This document shows, in pieces, positions 16,930 through 27,166 of a stretch of DNA of 64,000 nucleotides. Position numbers and translations under genes: made by a program. Each line of letters starts with the position of its first letter. Position 1 is the stretch's first letter. Origin of the DNA: an uncultured Oscillospiraceae bacterium (GTDB taxonomy: Bacteria; Bacillota; Clostridia; Oscillospirales; Oscillospiraceae); contig CAKSWA010000005.1 in NCBI GenBank assembly GCA_934511165.1, forward strand, positions 1-64,000, in the 5' to 3' direction. Below the pieces are notes generated by a model. It searched no databases. It worked only from the letters and a program-made list of their open reading frames with translations, and had not been told where the DNA came from.

Positions 16930-19643
16930 GACCGCTTTACCTGATGCTCAGCGCCTTCGGTGCGTATGCGGGCAAAACGGAGCTCGATCTCCGGCAGCTC
17001 GGCGAGCGGGGGCTGTATCTTATTACGGGCGATACCGGCGCGGGGAAAACCACGCTCTTTGACGCCATCGCCTTCGCGCTCTTCGGCACGCCGAGCGGCG
17101 ATGGGCGCGAGAGCTCCATGCTCCGCTCCAAATTCGCTGCGCCGGAGACGCCGACCGAGGTGGAATTCACCTTCTCCAACGCAGGGAAAACCTATACCAT
17201 CCGGCGAAACCCGGAGTATGAACGCCCCAAGTCCCGCGGCAGCGGAACCACAAAGGAGACGGTGCGCGCCGAGCTCACCATGCCGGACGGACGTGTTCTC
17301 ACGCGCCGGGCAGATGTGGACGCGGCGATCCGAGATATCCTCGGCGTAGACCGCTCGCAGTTTTGCCAAATCGCCATGATTGCGCAGGGAGAATTCCGAA
17401 AGCTTCTGCTGGCGGACACGAAAGACCGCCGGGAAATCTTTCGCGATATATTCAAGACAAGCCTTTATACACGCTTTCAGGAGCGGGTAAAGACGGATTT
17501 CCTTACGCTCAACCGCGAGCGGGACGAGGCACGAAAGGCACGGGATCAATACGCCGCGCTCATCCGTCTTCCGGAAAACGGCGAACTGCCGCCGGAGGAG
17601 GAATTGTCTGCATTCCTTGCGCAGCTTATTGCGGAGGATCGTGCCGCAGATATGGAGCTGAATGCAGCGCTGGCGCAGGCCGAAAAAGACATGGAAGCGC
17701 TGACCGCCGGGGAGACAAAGGCCAGGGAGGACGAGAAAAACCGTGCTGCGCTCGATGCAGCGGAGGCATCGCGTACCGCGGCGGAAGAGGCGGTGAAGAC
17801 ATATCGCTGCGCTCAGGAAACGGAGAATGCGCGTCAGCCGGAGCTTGATGCGCTTACGGAAACAATTTCGGCGCTGGATGGAGAGCTTAAAATCCACGCA
17901 GAGCTGCAGGCAAAGGAAAAGGAGACCTCCGCCGCGCAGAAGGCGGTGGAGACCTCCACTGCGCGCCTCTCGGCGCTGGAAACCGAGCGCAAAGCACTGC
18001 AGGACCGGCTATCGCAGGAACGGGAAGAATTCCATACGCTTGCCGCAGCAGCGGAGCAGCTTGCGATCCTCCGGCAGGAGAAGACGGCACTGGATCAGTT
18101 TCTGGAAGAGATCGAAAACTACGAAACCGCGCTTCAAGCGCTCGCAAAGCGTAAAGCCGCGGCGGACAATGCGCTCGCAGCCTATACGGAGGCGCGGCGC
18201 GAGGAAGAGCGGCTTTCCGATGAAGCACAGGAGCTGCGGCGCCGGTTCAACGATGAGCAGGCTGGTCTGTTGGCTTCTTCGCTTCGCGAAGGCGAGCCGT
18301 GCCCCGTTTGCGGCGCTCTCACGCACCCACGTCCCGCACAATGCGCGCCCGACGCGCCGGAGGAAAAAGCCGTAAAGGACGCGGAGAAAAAGGCGAGGGC
18401 GGCACAGGAGCGCGTTAACGAAGCGAGCGCGGCTTCCGGCAGCGCGAAAAGCGCCTATGCGATTGCCCGAAAAGAGACGGAGGAACGAAAGGAAAAGCTT
18501 TTCGGCGCGGAAGAGGTCGATCTCAAAGCAGAAAAGGCGGCGGCCGGGCGCCGCTGCGCCGATAAGGCGCGCGAGATCGCGCAGGAAGAAAAAAATGCGG
18601 CGCGCTATGAGGCGCTCGCCCGGCAGATTCCCATAGAGGAAAAAAGGCTCTCTGCTATGGAAGCGCCGCTTGCCGCGGCGCAGAAGGAGAGCGCCGCAGC
18701 GCAGAGTACGCGCTCGGCACTCCTGGCATTGGCGGACGAGCTCCGCGCGGGCATAAAGCACGAAAACGCGGCGGACGCTGAAAAGGAGAAAATGCGCGCT
18801 CTTATGCAGCAGACGGAAATACGTGAGGCACGGGTAAACGCCGAAAAAGCGCTTCTAGCTGCGGAACAGACTCTTTCGACGGAGAAGGGAAAAGTGGAGC
18901 AGCTCAAAAAGCTTCTTTCTGAAGCACCCCTTGATCCAAGCACTTTTGCCGAAGAAAAAAAGCGGCTTACGGAGCGGAAAAACGACATACAGCAGAAGCG
19001 TTTGACACTCAATAGCCGCATCACGGCGAACGAAACGGCGCAAAAGGGGATCGGCGAAAAGACCGCCGAGCTTTGCAGCCTGGACGCTCGGTGGACGTGG
19101 ATGAAGCCTCTGTACGATACCGCGAACGGCACGCTTGCCGGAAAAGAGCGTGTTTCGCTCGAAACATATGTGCAGATGACGTATTTTGACCGCATACTCT
19201 CGCGCGCCAACGCGCACCTGATGCGGATGTCCGGCGGAAAGTACGATCTCAAGCGCCGCGAGGGCGCGGCAAAGCTCAATACGCAGAGCGGCCTGGAACT
19301 CGACGTAATCGATCACTACAACGGCAGCGAGCGCAGCGTGAAAACGCTCTCCGGCGGCGAAACGTTCCTCGCTTCGCTCTCGCTGGCGCTTGGGCTTTCA
19401 GAGGAGATCCAGTCGAGTACCGGGGGCGTGCAGATGGATACGCTTTTCGTGGATGAGGGCTTCGGTTCGCTCGACGAGGAAACGCTCCGGCAGGCCATGC
19501 GCGCGCTGCGCGAGCTCTCGGAGGGAGACCGCCTCATCGGCATCATATCTCATGTATCCGAGCTGCGCCGGGAGATCGACCGGCAGATTGTTGTTACTCG
19601 CTCGCCGGACGGCGCGAGCCATGCGAAAATTGTAACAGACTAA
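16926..19643 (+). CDS. sbcC: Exonuclease subunit SbcC (Rad50-like ATPase)
   Basis: A 905-residue SMC-like ATPase. The N-terminal Walker A is [14 protein letters not shown]. Long coiled-coil arms are interrupted at about residue 459 by the zinc hook CPVCG, which dimerises the arms through zinc. The C-terminal signature ([19 protein letters not shown]) and Walker B ([14 protein letters not shown]) complete the ATPase. It pairs with SbcD in ATP-gated nuclease action on DNA ends and hairpins. It is shorter than the E. coli protein (about 1050), as is usual in Firmicutes. Confidence 0.94.
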   Translation: MRPLYLMLSAFGAYAGKTELDLRQLGERGLYLITGDTGAGKTTLFDAIAFALFGTPSGDGRESSMLRSKFAAPETPTEVEFTFSNAGKTYTIRRNPEYERPKSRGSGTTKETVRAELTMPDGRVLTRRADVDAAIRDILGVDRSQFCQIAMIAQGEFRKLLLADTKDRREIFRDIFKTSLYTRFQERVKTDFLTLNRERDEARKARDQYAALIRLPENGELPPEEELSAFLAQLIAEDRAADMELNAALAQAEKDMEALTAGETKAREDEKNRAALDAAEASRTAAEEAVKTYRCAQETENARQPELDALTETISALDGELKIHAELQAKEKETSAAQKAVETSTARLSALETERKALQDRLSQEREEFHTLAAAAEQLAILRQEKTALDQFLEEIENYETALQALAKRKAAADNALAAYTEARREEERLSDEAQELRRRFNDEQAGLLASSLREGEPCPVCGALTHPRPAQCAPDAPEEKAVKDAEKKARAAQERVNEASAASGSAKSAYAIARKETEERKEKLFGAEEVDLKAEKAAAGRRCADKAREIAQEEKNAARYEALARQIPIEEKRLSAMEAPLAAAQKESAAAQSTRSALLALADELRAGIKHENAADAEKEKMRALMQQTEIREARVNAEKALLAAEQTLSTEKGKVEQLKKLLSEAPLDPSTFAEEKKRLTERKNDIQQKRLTLNSRITANETAQKGIGEKTAELCSLDARWTWMKPLYDTANGTLAGKERVSLETYVQMTYFDRILSRANAHLMRMSGGKYDLKRREGAAKLNTQSGLELDVIDHYNGSERSVKTLSGGETFLASLSLALGLSEEIQSSTGGVQMDTLFVDEGFGSLDEETLRQAMRALRELSEGDRLIGIISHVSELRREIDRQIVVTRSPDGASHAKIVTD

Positions 19644-19672
19644 AGAGAAATACAAAAAGGAGAAAAGGATCC

Positions 19673-20290
19673 ATGAAAGTTCTTATCATCAACGGAAGTC
19701 CCCGCGCGAACGGCAATACAGACCTTGCGCTGCGCGAAATGGAGAAGGTGTTTGCCGAAGAAGGCGTGGAGACAAAGCGGCTGAACATCGGCACGCAGTC
19801 CATTCATGGCTGTGTTGCCTGCGGCGCCTGCGCACGCACGGGCAAGTGCGGCTTTGACGATGTGGTGAACCGTGCCGCGGATATCCTCCGCGACTGCGAC
19901 GGACTGGTTGTCGGCACGCCTGTATACTATGCCTCCGCCAACGGCACGGTCGTGACGTTCCTCGACCGGCTTTTCTACTCCATACCGTACGATCTCACGA
20001 TGAAGGTCGGCGCTTCGGTTGCCGTAGCGCGCCTCGGCGGAACGAGTGCAACGTTTGACGAGCTCAACAAGTACTTTACCATCAGCGGAATGCCGGTCGC
20101 CTCCAGTCAGTATTGGAACAGCGTTCATGGCCGTCTGCCGGGCGAAGCGGAGGAGGATGCGGAAGGCCTTCAGACGATGCGCACGCTGGCGCGAAATATA
20201 ACGTTCCTGATGAAAAGCATTGCGCTTGGCAAGCAGAAATACGGCCTTCCGGAGAAGGAAGAGCGCGTTGCCACAAACTTTATCCGCTAA
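19673..20290 (+). CDS. Flavodoxin-family NAD(P)H-dependent FMN oxidoreductase
   Basis: A 205-residue protein of the NADPH-dependent FMN reductase fold. The N-terminal phosphate loop reads INGSPRANGNTDLAL. A cysteine cluster typical of this clostridial subgroup follows (GCVACGACARTGKC, about residues 44-57). The flavin-contacting GTPVYYASANG is at about 83. It should pass electrons from NAD(P)H through FMN to an unknown acceptor. It stands 29 bases after sbcC with its own GGAGAAAAGGA site and may ride on that operon. Confidence 0.85.
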   Translation: MKVLIINGSPRANGNTDLALREMEKVFAEEGVETKRLNIGTQSIHGCVACGACARTGKCGFDDVVNRAADILRDCDGLVVGTPVYYASANGTVVTFLDRLFYSIPYDLTMKVGASVAVARLGGTSATFDELNKYFTISGMPVASSQYWNSVHGRLPGEAEEDAEGLQTMRTLARNITFLMKSIALGKQKYGLPEKEERVATNFIR

Positions 20291-20407
20291 GTGTTCAGAA
20301 ATATATAAAATATTGTATTGATTTTTTCCCTGCATGACGATATGATTAAACGAAAACCGGAAGAGCCGGTCAGCGACGAGGAAAGGACAGGCATCCCGCC
20401 TTTTTCT

Positions 20408-21163
20408 ATGGAACCGATCACATCCCGAAAAAATTCCCGCGTTCAGGCGCTGCGCCGGCTGGGCAGGGAGAAAGCGTACCGCCGCGAGCAGAGACTGTTC
20501 CTCTGCGACGGGGAGAAGCTTCTCTCCGAAGCAATCGCAAACGGCGCAGATATCGCGGAAATTTATCTGCGCGGCGTAAAGTCTGTCGAAGAATTGCCCG
20601 GTGTGCCGGTGTATGCGCTCTCGGAGGATGTGTTTGATTATGCCTCTCCGCTGGAGCACAGCCCCGGCCCGCTTTTCACGGTTCGGACAAAGACTCTTTC
20701 GGAACGCGTCCGGCCGGACCGGGTCATCGTACTGGAAAATGTGCAGGATCCCGGAAACGTCGGCACGGTGCTGCGCACCGCGGCGGCGCTTGGTACGGAG
20801 CTTGTAGTACTCGTCGGCGAATGTGCCGACCCCTATAACCCGAAAACCGTTCGCGCCGCCATGGGCGCGCTCTTCCGTCAGCCGATCTGGGAGACCGATC
20901 TCTCCGGACTTTGTGAGAAGCTTCACGAATGGGAACTTCCGCTCTGCGGCGCGGCGCTTCGCGCGGAGAGCGTTGATGTGAAGAGCGCTTCGCTCCGCCG
21001 CGCAGCCGTGGCCATCGGCAACGAGGGGCGGGGGCTTACCGAAGCGCTTCTTGCCGCATGCGATCAAAAAATCATCCTTCCCATGACGCCCGGCAGCGAA
21101 TCGCTCAACGCGGCGGTTGCGGCGTCCATTTTCATGTGGGAGATGTGGACGCAGCGCGGATAA
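20408..21163 (+). CDS. TrmH/SpoU-family RNA 2'-O-methyltransferase
   Basis: About 251 residues. An N-terminal L30e-like substrate-binding domain opens with ITSRKNSRVQALRRLGRE. A SPOUT methyltransferase domain follows, with motifs VLENVQDPGNVGTVLRTAAA, AIGNEGRGL and LPMTPGSESLNAAVAASIF, which form the trefoil knot that binds S-adenosylmethionine. The family methylates ribose in rRNA or tRNA. I place the start at 20408 from family alignment, but there is no close ribosome binding site, and starts at 20342 (ATG) or 20318 (TTG) remain possible. The exact target nucleotide cannot be told. Confidence 0.88.
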   Translation: MEPITSRKNSRVQALRRLGREKAYRREQRLFLCDGEKLLSEAIANGADIAEIYLRGVKSVEELPGVPVYALSEDVFDYASPLEHSPGPLFTVRTKTLSERVRPDRVIVLENVQDPGNVGTVLRTAAALGTELVVLVGECADPYNPKTVRAAMGALFRQPIWETDLSGLCEKLHEWELPLCGAALRAESVDVKSASLRRAAVAIGNEGRGLTEALLAACDQKIILPMTPGSESLNAAVAASIFMWEMWTQRG

Positions 21164-21184
21164 AAAGCAGAGGGGAGAGAGAAA

Positions 21185-22372
21185 ATGTCGCAGCTTCGCT
21201 ACTGGGTATGGCTTGCCTCCATGGACGGCGTCCGCCCGATCACGCTTTTTCGTGTTCTGGAGCATTTCGGCGGGGCGATGGAAGCCTTTTTTGCGCCTGA
21301 AGAGCGGCTTGCGGAGCTCGATGACCTTTCACCGCAGGAACGCCGCATCCTGTCCTCCCGGAATCTGGACCGCACCGAGCAGATTCTGGCTCTCTGCCAG
21401 GAAAAGAATATCCGCATTCTTACGCTGTACGACGCCGCCTACCCTGACCGGCTGCGGCAGATTGCCGATCCGCCGCTTGTCTTGTATGTCCGGGGCAATC
21501 TTCCGTTTCTTGATGAGCTTCCGACAGTCGCGATCGTCGGAACACGAAAGGCGAGCGCTTACGGCACCACGGTTGCAACGCGTCTCGGGCAGGAGATCAC
21601 GGCGTTCGGCGGCTGCGTCGTCACCGGCATGGCGCTCGGCGTGGACGGAGCATCGGCGCGCGGCGCGCTGCTCGCGGGAAAACCGTGCGTCGGCGTACTG
21701 GGTACGGCGATCGACGTAAATTATCCGCCGGCCAATTCGCTGCTTATCGATGATGTCGCCTCGGCTGGAGCCATCATCAGCGAATTTCCGCCGCTCTATC
21801 CGACAAAGCCGGAAAACTTTCCCCGCCGCAACCGCATTATCAGCGGCCTGTCCTGCGGCGTATGCATTGTGGAAGCGCCGGTACGCAGCGGAGCACTCAT
21901 CACCGCCAATCTCGCGCTCGAACAGGGACGCGACGTGTTTGCCGTTCCGGGCAACATCGATAGCCCCAACAGCGCCGGAACCAATGCGCTGATCCGCGAC
22001 GGAGCCAAGGCGATCACCGGTGCGCGGGATATCCTCTCCGAGTATGAAGGGCTTTATCCCGGACGCATCCAATACGATACTGAACTATATTCCCCGCCGA
22101 AAAGGACCGAAAAGGTGCCGGTTTCGGCAAAAACAGAGATTGACAAGCCGCAGACGATACCGTATAGTGACCTCGAAAGCCGTCTGACGGAGTATACGGA
22201 AGACCACAGGGCGCTTTTGCGGTGCATTTCACGGGGCGAGAGCCATGTGGATGAAATGGCGGCTTCGACCGGCTTTTCCGCAGCAAAAGTGCTCGCATGC
22301 ATGACGGTGCTCACCATTCGCGGTGCAGTGAAGCCCCTGCCGGGAAAACGGTATTCTTTGAACCTGAAGTAA
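21185..22372 (+). CDS. dprA: DNA-processing protein DprA
   Basis: A 395-residue protein. An N-terminal SAM-like helical domain (1-75) precedes the Rossmann-like DprA core with VAIVGTRKASAYG, GMALGVDG, NFPRRNRIISGLS and PGNIDSPNSAGTNALIRDGA. A C-terminal winged-helix region of about 60 residues ends the protein. DprA binds single-stranded DNA entering during natural transformation and loads RecA. It directly precedes topA by 15 bases, the usual dprA-topA order of Firmicutes. No competence machinery is visible in this window. Confidence 0.95.
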   Translation: MSQLRYWVWLASMDGVRPITLFRVLEHFGGAMEAFFAPEERLAELDDLSPQERRILSSRNLDRTEQILALCQEKNIRILTLYDAAYPDRLRQIADPPLVLYVRGNLPFLDELPTVAIVGTRKASAYGTTVATRLGQEITAFGGCVVTGMALGVDGASARGALLAGKPCVGVLGTAIDVNYPPANSLLIDDVASAGAIISEFPPLYPTKPENFPRRNRIISGLSCGVCIVEAPVRSGALITANLALEQGRDVFAVPGNIDSPNSAGTNALIRDGAKAITGARDILSEYEGLYPGRIQYDTELYSPPKRTEKVPVSAKTEIDKPQTIPYSDLESRLTEYTEDHRALLRCISRGESHVDEMAASTGFSAAKVLACMTVLTIRGAVKPLPGKRYSLNLK

Positions 22373-22387
22373 GGACGATATACGATT

Positions 22388-24589
22388 ATGGCGCAAGCAA
22401 AAAAGGATCTTGTTATTGTGGAGTCTCCCGCCAAGGCACGGACGATTGAAAAGTACCTCGGCGGCGACTATAAAGTCATCGCATCCATGGGTCATCTCCG
22501 CGATCTGCCGAAGAGCAAGCTCGGCGTGGATATTGAACACGGTTTTACGCCGGAATATATTCCGGTCGCCGCGCGGTCGGACGTGATCAACGAGCTGAAA
22601 AAGCGTTCCAAAGAGGCCGGAACGGTGTATCTTGCAACCGACCCGGACCGCGAGGGCGAAGCAATCAGCTGGCATCTCAAGGAGCTTTTGAAGATCCCCG
22701 ATGAGAAGGCCCGGCGTGTTACCTTTAACGAGATCACCAAAAAGGTCGTGCAGGAGAGCATTGCCAACCCGCGCGACATCGATCAGGATCTGGTCGACGC
22801 GCAGCAGGCGCGCCGCATTCTTGACCGCATCGTCGGCTATAAGCTCAGCCCGCTGCTCTGGCGCAAGGTGCGCCGGGGACTTTCCGCAGGACGCGTGCAG
22901 TCTGTCGCCATCCGCATGGTAGTGGATCGCGAAAACGAGATCCGTGCGTTCCAGCCGGAGGAATACTGGTATCTGGATGCACACCTTGACCGCGCCGGAA
23001 AAAAGGGCGGCTTTGTTGCCCGGTATTACGGCACGGCGGACAAGAAAAAAGAGCTCCGCAGCGAAAAAGAAGTGGAAGACGTTATCGCCGCCGTGGAAAA
23101 GGCGGCGTGGGAAATCGGCACGGTCAAGCGCGGTGAGCGTCAGCGCAGCCCGTCGCCTCCGTTTATTACCTCCACGCTCCAGCAGGAAGCGAGCCGCCGC
23201 CTGGGGCTCACGCCGCGGCGCACAATGAGCATCGCACAGCAGCTTTACGAAGGCGTGGATATCACCGGTGAAGGCACGGTCGGTCTCATTACGTATATGC
23301 GTACCGACTCCCTGCGTCTTTCCGAAGAGGCTATGGCAGCCGCCGGAAACTTCATCCGCAGCTTTTACGGTGAGGAGTACTATTACGGCAAGCCCCGCCG
23401 CTACAAAACCAAGGCCGGCGCACAGGACGCGCACGAAGCCATCCGCCCGAGCAACGTGAATCTCACGCCGGAGCGTGTGAAAAAAGATCTCACGGCGGAG
23501 CAGTACCGCCTGTACCGGTTGATCTGGGGACGTTTTACGGCGAGCCAGATGGCAAACGCCGTCTATGATAACGTAGTGATTGACGTGCTCAGCGCCGGTC
23601 ACTGCTTCAAGGCAAACCATTCCGCGCTTCGTTTTCCGGGGTATACCGCGGTATACGAAGACCCGAACGAGGACGAGGAGACCGGCGGGAAAAAGCCGCT
23701 GCCCGATCTTGCCGAGGGCGAGAGCGTGGCGCTCAAGAAACTTGACAAGGAGCAGCGCTTCACCGAGCCTCCGGCGCGCTATACGGAAGCGACGCTCATC
23801 CGCGCCATGGAGGAAAAGGGCATTGGCCGTCCGAGCACATATGCTCCGACCATCAGCACCATCACCGGGCGTGAGTACGTTGCCAAGGAAGGGAAGTACC
23901 TTAAGCCGACCTCCCTCGGCGAGGTCGTTACCGGGCTCATGGAAGAGCGCTTCCCCGATATTGTTGATCTTAAGTTCACCGCCCATATGGAAGACCGGCT
24001 CGATGAGATCGAAAACGGCAAGATCGACTGGAAAGACGTTCTGGACGATTTCTACGGCGATTTTGATAAAGAGCTGACCGAGGCGGAAAAGGCTCTCGAG
24101 GGCGTGCATATCAAAGTGCCCGACGAGGTCTCCGACGAGGTCTGCGACAAGTGCGGCCGGCATCTCGTGGTAAAGAGCGGACGGTTTGGCCGTTTCCTCG
24201 CCTGCCCCGGCTTCCCGGAATGCAACTTCACGAAGCCCATCGTCATTGAAATGCCCGGCCGGTGCCCGAAGTGTGGCGGCCGCATCTTCAAGCGCACATC
24301 CAAGAAGGGCTATACGTACTATGCCTGCGAGCGCGGCGCGGACTGCGGCTTTATGACGTGGGATGTACCGGTCAAGGACGTTTGCCCCTCCTGCGGCAAG
24401 ACGCTCTTCAAGCTCTCCGGTAAGGGGGCGAGAAAGCCCTTCTGCGTCAACCCCGAGTGTGATATGTTCGTGCCGGAGGAGAAACGCGGCTACCGCCGCA
24501 AAGCCGCCGCGGATAAGTCGGTGGAAAAGCCGCAGGAGTCCGCCGCAGACAGCAAAGAAACAAAAGAGACATCGAAAGAGGATAAATGA
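22388..24589 (+). CDS. topA: DNA topoisomerase I (type IA)
   Basis: A 733-residue enzyme that relaxes negative supercoils. The TOPRIM domain opens the protein (VIVESPAKARTIEKYLGG) with the acidic DPDREGEAI motif. The active-site tyrosine is Y303 in GLITYMRTDS. Three four-cysteine zinc ribbons follow at the C-terminus (CDKCG, CPKCGG and CPSCG, each with a matching Cys pair), which bind single-stranded DNA. It overlaps trmFO by 4 bases, so the two are translationally coupled. Confidence 0.97.
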   Translation: MAQAKKDLVIVESPAKARTIEKYLGGDYKVIASMGHLRDLPKSKLGVDIEHGFTPEYIPVAARSDVINELKKRSKEAGTVYLATDPDREGEAISWHLKELLKIPDEKARRVTFNEITKKVVQESIANPRDIDQDLVDAQQARRILDRIVGYKLSPLLWRKVRRGLSAGRVQSVAIRMVVDRENEIRAFQPEEYWYLDAHLDRAGKKGGFVARYYGTADKKKELRSEKEVEDVIAAVEKAAWEIGTVKRGERQRSPSPPFITSTLQQEASRRLGLTPRRTMSIAQQLYEGVDITGEGTVGLITYMRTDSLRLSEEAMAAAGNFIRSFYGEEYYYGKPRRYKTKAGAQDAHEAIRPSNVNLTPERVKKDLTAEQYRLYRLIWGRFTASQMANAVYDNVVIDVLSAGHCFKANHSALRFPGYTAVYEDPNEDEETGGKKPLPDLAEGESVALKKLDKEQRFTEPPARYTEATLIRAMEEKGIGRPSTYAPTISTITGREYVAKEGKYLKPTSLGEVVTGLMEERFPDIVDLKFTAHMEDRLDEIENGKIDWKDVLDDFYGDFDKELTEAEKALEGVHIKVPDEVSDEVCDKCGRHLVVKSGRFGRFLACPGFPECNFTKPIVIEMPGRCPKCGGRIFKRTSKKGYTYYACERGADCGFMTWDVPVKDVCPSCGKTLFKLSGKGARKPFCVNPECDMFVPEEKRGYRRKAAADKSVEKPQESAADSKETKETSKEDK

Positions 24590-25908
24590 ACGCTGTAACG
24601 GTTGTTGGCGCCGGCCTTGCCGGTTCCGAAGCGGCTTATCAGCTGGCCATCCGGGGCATCTCGGTCCGGCTGATTGAAATGAAGCCGAAAAAAATGACTC
24701 CGGCGCACGTATCTCCGTATTTTGCGGAGCTCGTGTGCTCCAATTCGCTGCGCAGCGACGAACTCACCAACGCCGTGGGGCTTTTGAAAGAAGAGCTGCG
24801 GCGGCTCGGCAGCGTTGTGATGCGCTGCGCGGACGAGCACCGCGTGGCCGCCGGCGGCGCGCTGGCAGTGGATCGCGAAGGATTTGCCCGCGCCGTGACC
24901 GATGCCGTCCGGGCTCTGCCCAATGTGGAGATTGTTGAGGAAGAGGCGACGGACATTCCCGATGGGGAAGTTATCATTGCGAGCGGTCCGCTTACCTCGG
25001 ATGCGCTTGCGGAGAATATCCTCCGCCGCACCGGCAGCGAAGGGCTGCATTTCTACGACGCCGTTGCGCCGATCGTTTCATTGGATTCTGTCGATATGGA
25101 AAGCGCGTTCCGCGCTTCCCGGTACGACAAAGGAACGGCGGATTATGTAAACTGCCCGATGACCGAAGAGGAATACACCGCCTTCTGGAAAGAACTGACG
25201 ACCGCCCGCGAGGCCGCCGTTCACGGCTTTGACGACGGCGGCGTGTTTGAAGGCTGCATGCCGGTGGAGGTCATGGCGCGCCGCGGATTTGACACGCTGC
25301 GCTATGGGCCGATGAAGCCGGTCGGGCTGCGCGACCCGCACACGGGGCGCGAGGCGTACGCCATCGTACAGCTCCGGCAGGACAACGCCGACGGCACGCT
25401 TTATAATCTTGTCGGCTTCCAGACGCATTTGGCGTTCCCGGAACAGCGGCGGGTGTTTTCCATGATCCCGGCGCTGCGCGAAGCGGAGTTTGTCCGTTAC
25501 GGCGTGATGCACCGGAACACATATTTGCAGTCGCCCGGAAAGCTTGACCGGTACTACCGGCTGATCGCCGAGCCGCGCATCGCCTTTGCCGGGCAGATCA
25601 CCGGCGTGGAAGGGTATGTGGAATCCTGTGCTTCCGGTATGCTCGCTTCGCTCGAAATGGCGGCGCGGCTGCTGGGACTGCCGCCGGTCAATTTCTCGCA
25701 GGAGACGGCCATCGGCGCGCTGGGGCTCTATATCTCCCACGGCAGCATCGGCGATTTCCAGCCGATGAACATCAATTTCGGTATCATCTCCCCGCTGACC
25801 TACCGGGTCAAAGGGAAAAGAAACAAAAATGCGGAGATCTCGGCCCGTTCGCTGGCACAGATCGACGAACTGGTGAAAGGAGACCTTTGGAATGCGTATT
25901 CTCATTGA
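24586..25908 (+). CDS. trmFO: Folate-dependent tRNA (uracil-54-C5)-methyltransferase TrmFO
   Basis: A 440-residue flavoprotein. The N-terminal dinucleotide-binding motif reads VVGAGLAGSEAAYQLA, followed by IEMKPKK and the family-specific FAELVCSNSLRSD. The C-terminal part has GQITGVEGYVESCASG. It uses methylenetetrahydrofolate and FADH2 to make ribothymidine at position 54 of tRNA in Gram-positives, in place of SAM-dependent TrmA. It overlaps topA by 4 bases and plsX by 17 bases. Confidence 0.96.
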   Translation: MNAVTVVGAGLAGSEAAYQLAIRGISVRLIEMKPKKMTPAHVSPYFAELVCSNSLRSDELTNAVGLLKEELRRLGSVVMRCADEHRVAAGGALAVDREGFARAVTDAVRALPNVEIVEEEATDIPDGEVIIASGPLTSDALAENILRRTGSEGLHFYDAVAPIVSLDSVDMESAFRASRYDKGTADYVNCPMTEEEYTAFWKELTTAREAAVHGFDDGGVFEGCMPVEVMARRGFDTLRYGPMKPVGLRDPHTGREAYAIVQLRQDNADGTLYNLVGFQTHLAFPEQRRVFSMIPALREAEFVRYGVMHRNTYLQSPGKLDRYYRLIAEPRIAFAGQITGVEGYVESCASGMLASLEMAARLLGLPPVNFSQETAIGALGLYISHGSIGDFQPMNINFGIISPLTYRVKGKRNKNAEISARSLAQIDELVKGDLWNAYSH

Positions 25909-26920
25909 CGCCATGGGCGGCGATAACGCGCCCGGCGAGATTGTCCGCGGTGCGGTAGAAGCGTCGCGCGAGTTTCATGTGGATGTGGCGCTTATTGGCC
26001 GCGAGAAGGAGATCCTATCCTGCCTGAATGAGATCGGCGTTACGCCCGGCGAGCATGTTCAGATCGTGAACGCACCGGATGTCATTTCCATGGAGGACGA
26101 CCCCAGCACCGCCACGCGTAAAAAGCCGGAGTCCTCGATGGCCGTTGCGCTGCAAATGCTGCATCGCGGCGAGGGCGACGCCGTCATTTCCGCCGGAAGC
26201 ACCGGCGCCCTTTTGAGCGGCGCTACGCTCACGGTGCGCCGTATCCGCGGCATCCGCCGCGCCTGCTTCGGCCCCGTGATCCCGAACGGCGGCAAAGGTA
26301 CGCTTCTGATCGACTGCGGCGCGAACGTGGAGTGCACCGCGGAATACCTGCTGCAGTTTGCCTATATGGGCAAGTTCTATACGCACGACCTTCTCGGCTG
26401 CGAGAATCCCCGCATCGGTCTTTTGAACATCGGCGCGGAGGAGACAAAGGGTACGGAGCTTCAGAAACAGACTTACGCCCTTCTGAAGGAAGCGCATGAA
26501 GCTGGCCGGCTCAACTTTGTCGGCAACGTGGAAGCGCGCGACGTGTTCTCCGGGAATGTGGACGTTTTCGTGTGCGACGGCTTCTCCGGCAACGTATTGC
26601 TCAAGTGCATCGAAGGCACGGCTATGATGCTCATGAAGCGGCTCAAGGGCATTTTCTATAAGAACACCGCAAACAAGCTCGCCGCGGCCGTTCTCAAAAA
26701 GGACGTGTACGCGCTCAAATCGCTCTTTGATCCGAGCGAGGTCGGCGGTACGGCGCTGCTCGGCATTTCCAAGCCCGTCATCAAGGCGCACGGCTCTTCG
26801 GACGCACGGGCGATCCGCAGCGCCGTCCGGCAGGCAATTACATTCATCGATTCTGACGTGATCGGTAGCATCGAGAAGAATGTTGCATATATGCGTATTT
26901 CACCGAACGAAGGAGAATAA
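25892..26920 (+). CDS. plsX: Phosphate acyltransferase PlsX
   Basis: A 342-residue enzyme opening with the PlsX hallmark RILIDAMGGDNAPGEIVRGA. It converts acyl-ACP and phosphate to acyl-phosphate, the acyl donor for PlsY in phospholipid synthesis. Other conserved segments are SAGSTGAL and the GFSGNVLLKCIEG region. It overlaps trmFO by 17 bases and is followed after 5 bases by acpP, which supplies its acyl substrate. No FapR-like regulator is visible here. Confidence 0.96.
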   Translation: MRILIDAMGGDNAPGEIVRGAVEASREFHVDVALIGREKEILSCLNEIGVTPGEHVQIVNAPDVISMEDDPSTATRKKPESSMAVALQMLHRGEGDAVISAGSTGALLSGATLTVRRIRGIRRACFGPVIPNGGKGTLLIDCGANVECTAEYLLQFAYMGKFYTHDLLGCENPRIGLLNIGAEETKGTELQKQTYALLKEAHEAGRLNFVGNVEARDVFSGNVDVFVCDGFSGNVLLKCIEGTAMMLMKRLKGIFYKNTANKLAAAVLKKDVYALKSLFDPSEVGGTALLGISKPVIKAHGSSDARAIRSAVRQAITFIDSDVIGSIEKNVAYMRISPNEGE

Positions 26921-26925
26921 AGAAA

Positions 26926-27162
26926 ATGGTACTCGAACAAATCATCAAAATGGTCGCCGAGCAGTTCATGATCGACGAAAACGAAATCACGGCGGATACG
27001 TCCTTTGTGGACGATCTCGGCGCGGACTCTCTCGACGTTGTCGAGCTCACGATGGCGCTGGAGGAGACGTTCTCTCTGCCCGACACGCCGGAAGATGAGC
27101 TGACCAACATTCACACCGTCGGCGATCTTGCCGATTATGTGTCCCGCGCGACGCAGGAATAA
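26926..27162 (+). CDS. acpP: Acyl carrier protein
   Basis: A 78-residue acidic helical protein. The serine of GADSLDVVELTMALEE carries the 4'-phosphopantetheine arm. It holds growing fatty acids and passes acyl groups to PlsX. Unlike many ACPs, its start is only 5 bases after plsX, using the GAAGGAGAA site inside the plsX end. The rnc gene follows within 4 bases. Confidence 0.96.
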   Translation: MVLEQIIKMVAEQFMIDENEITADTSFVDDLGADSLDVVELTMALEETFSLPDTPEDELTNIHTVGDLADYVSRATQE

Positions 27163-27166
27163 GCGC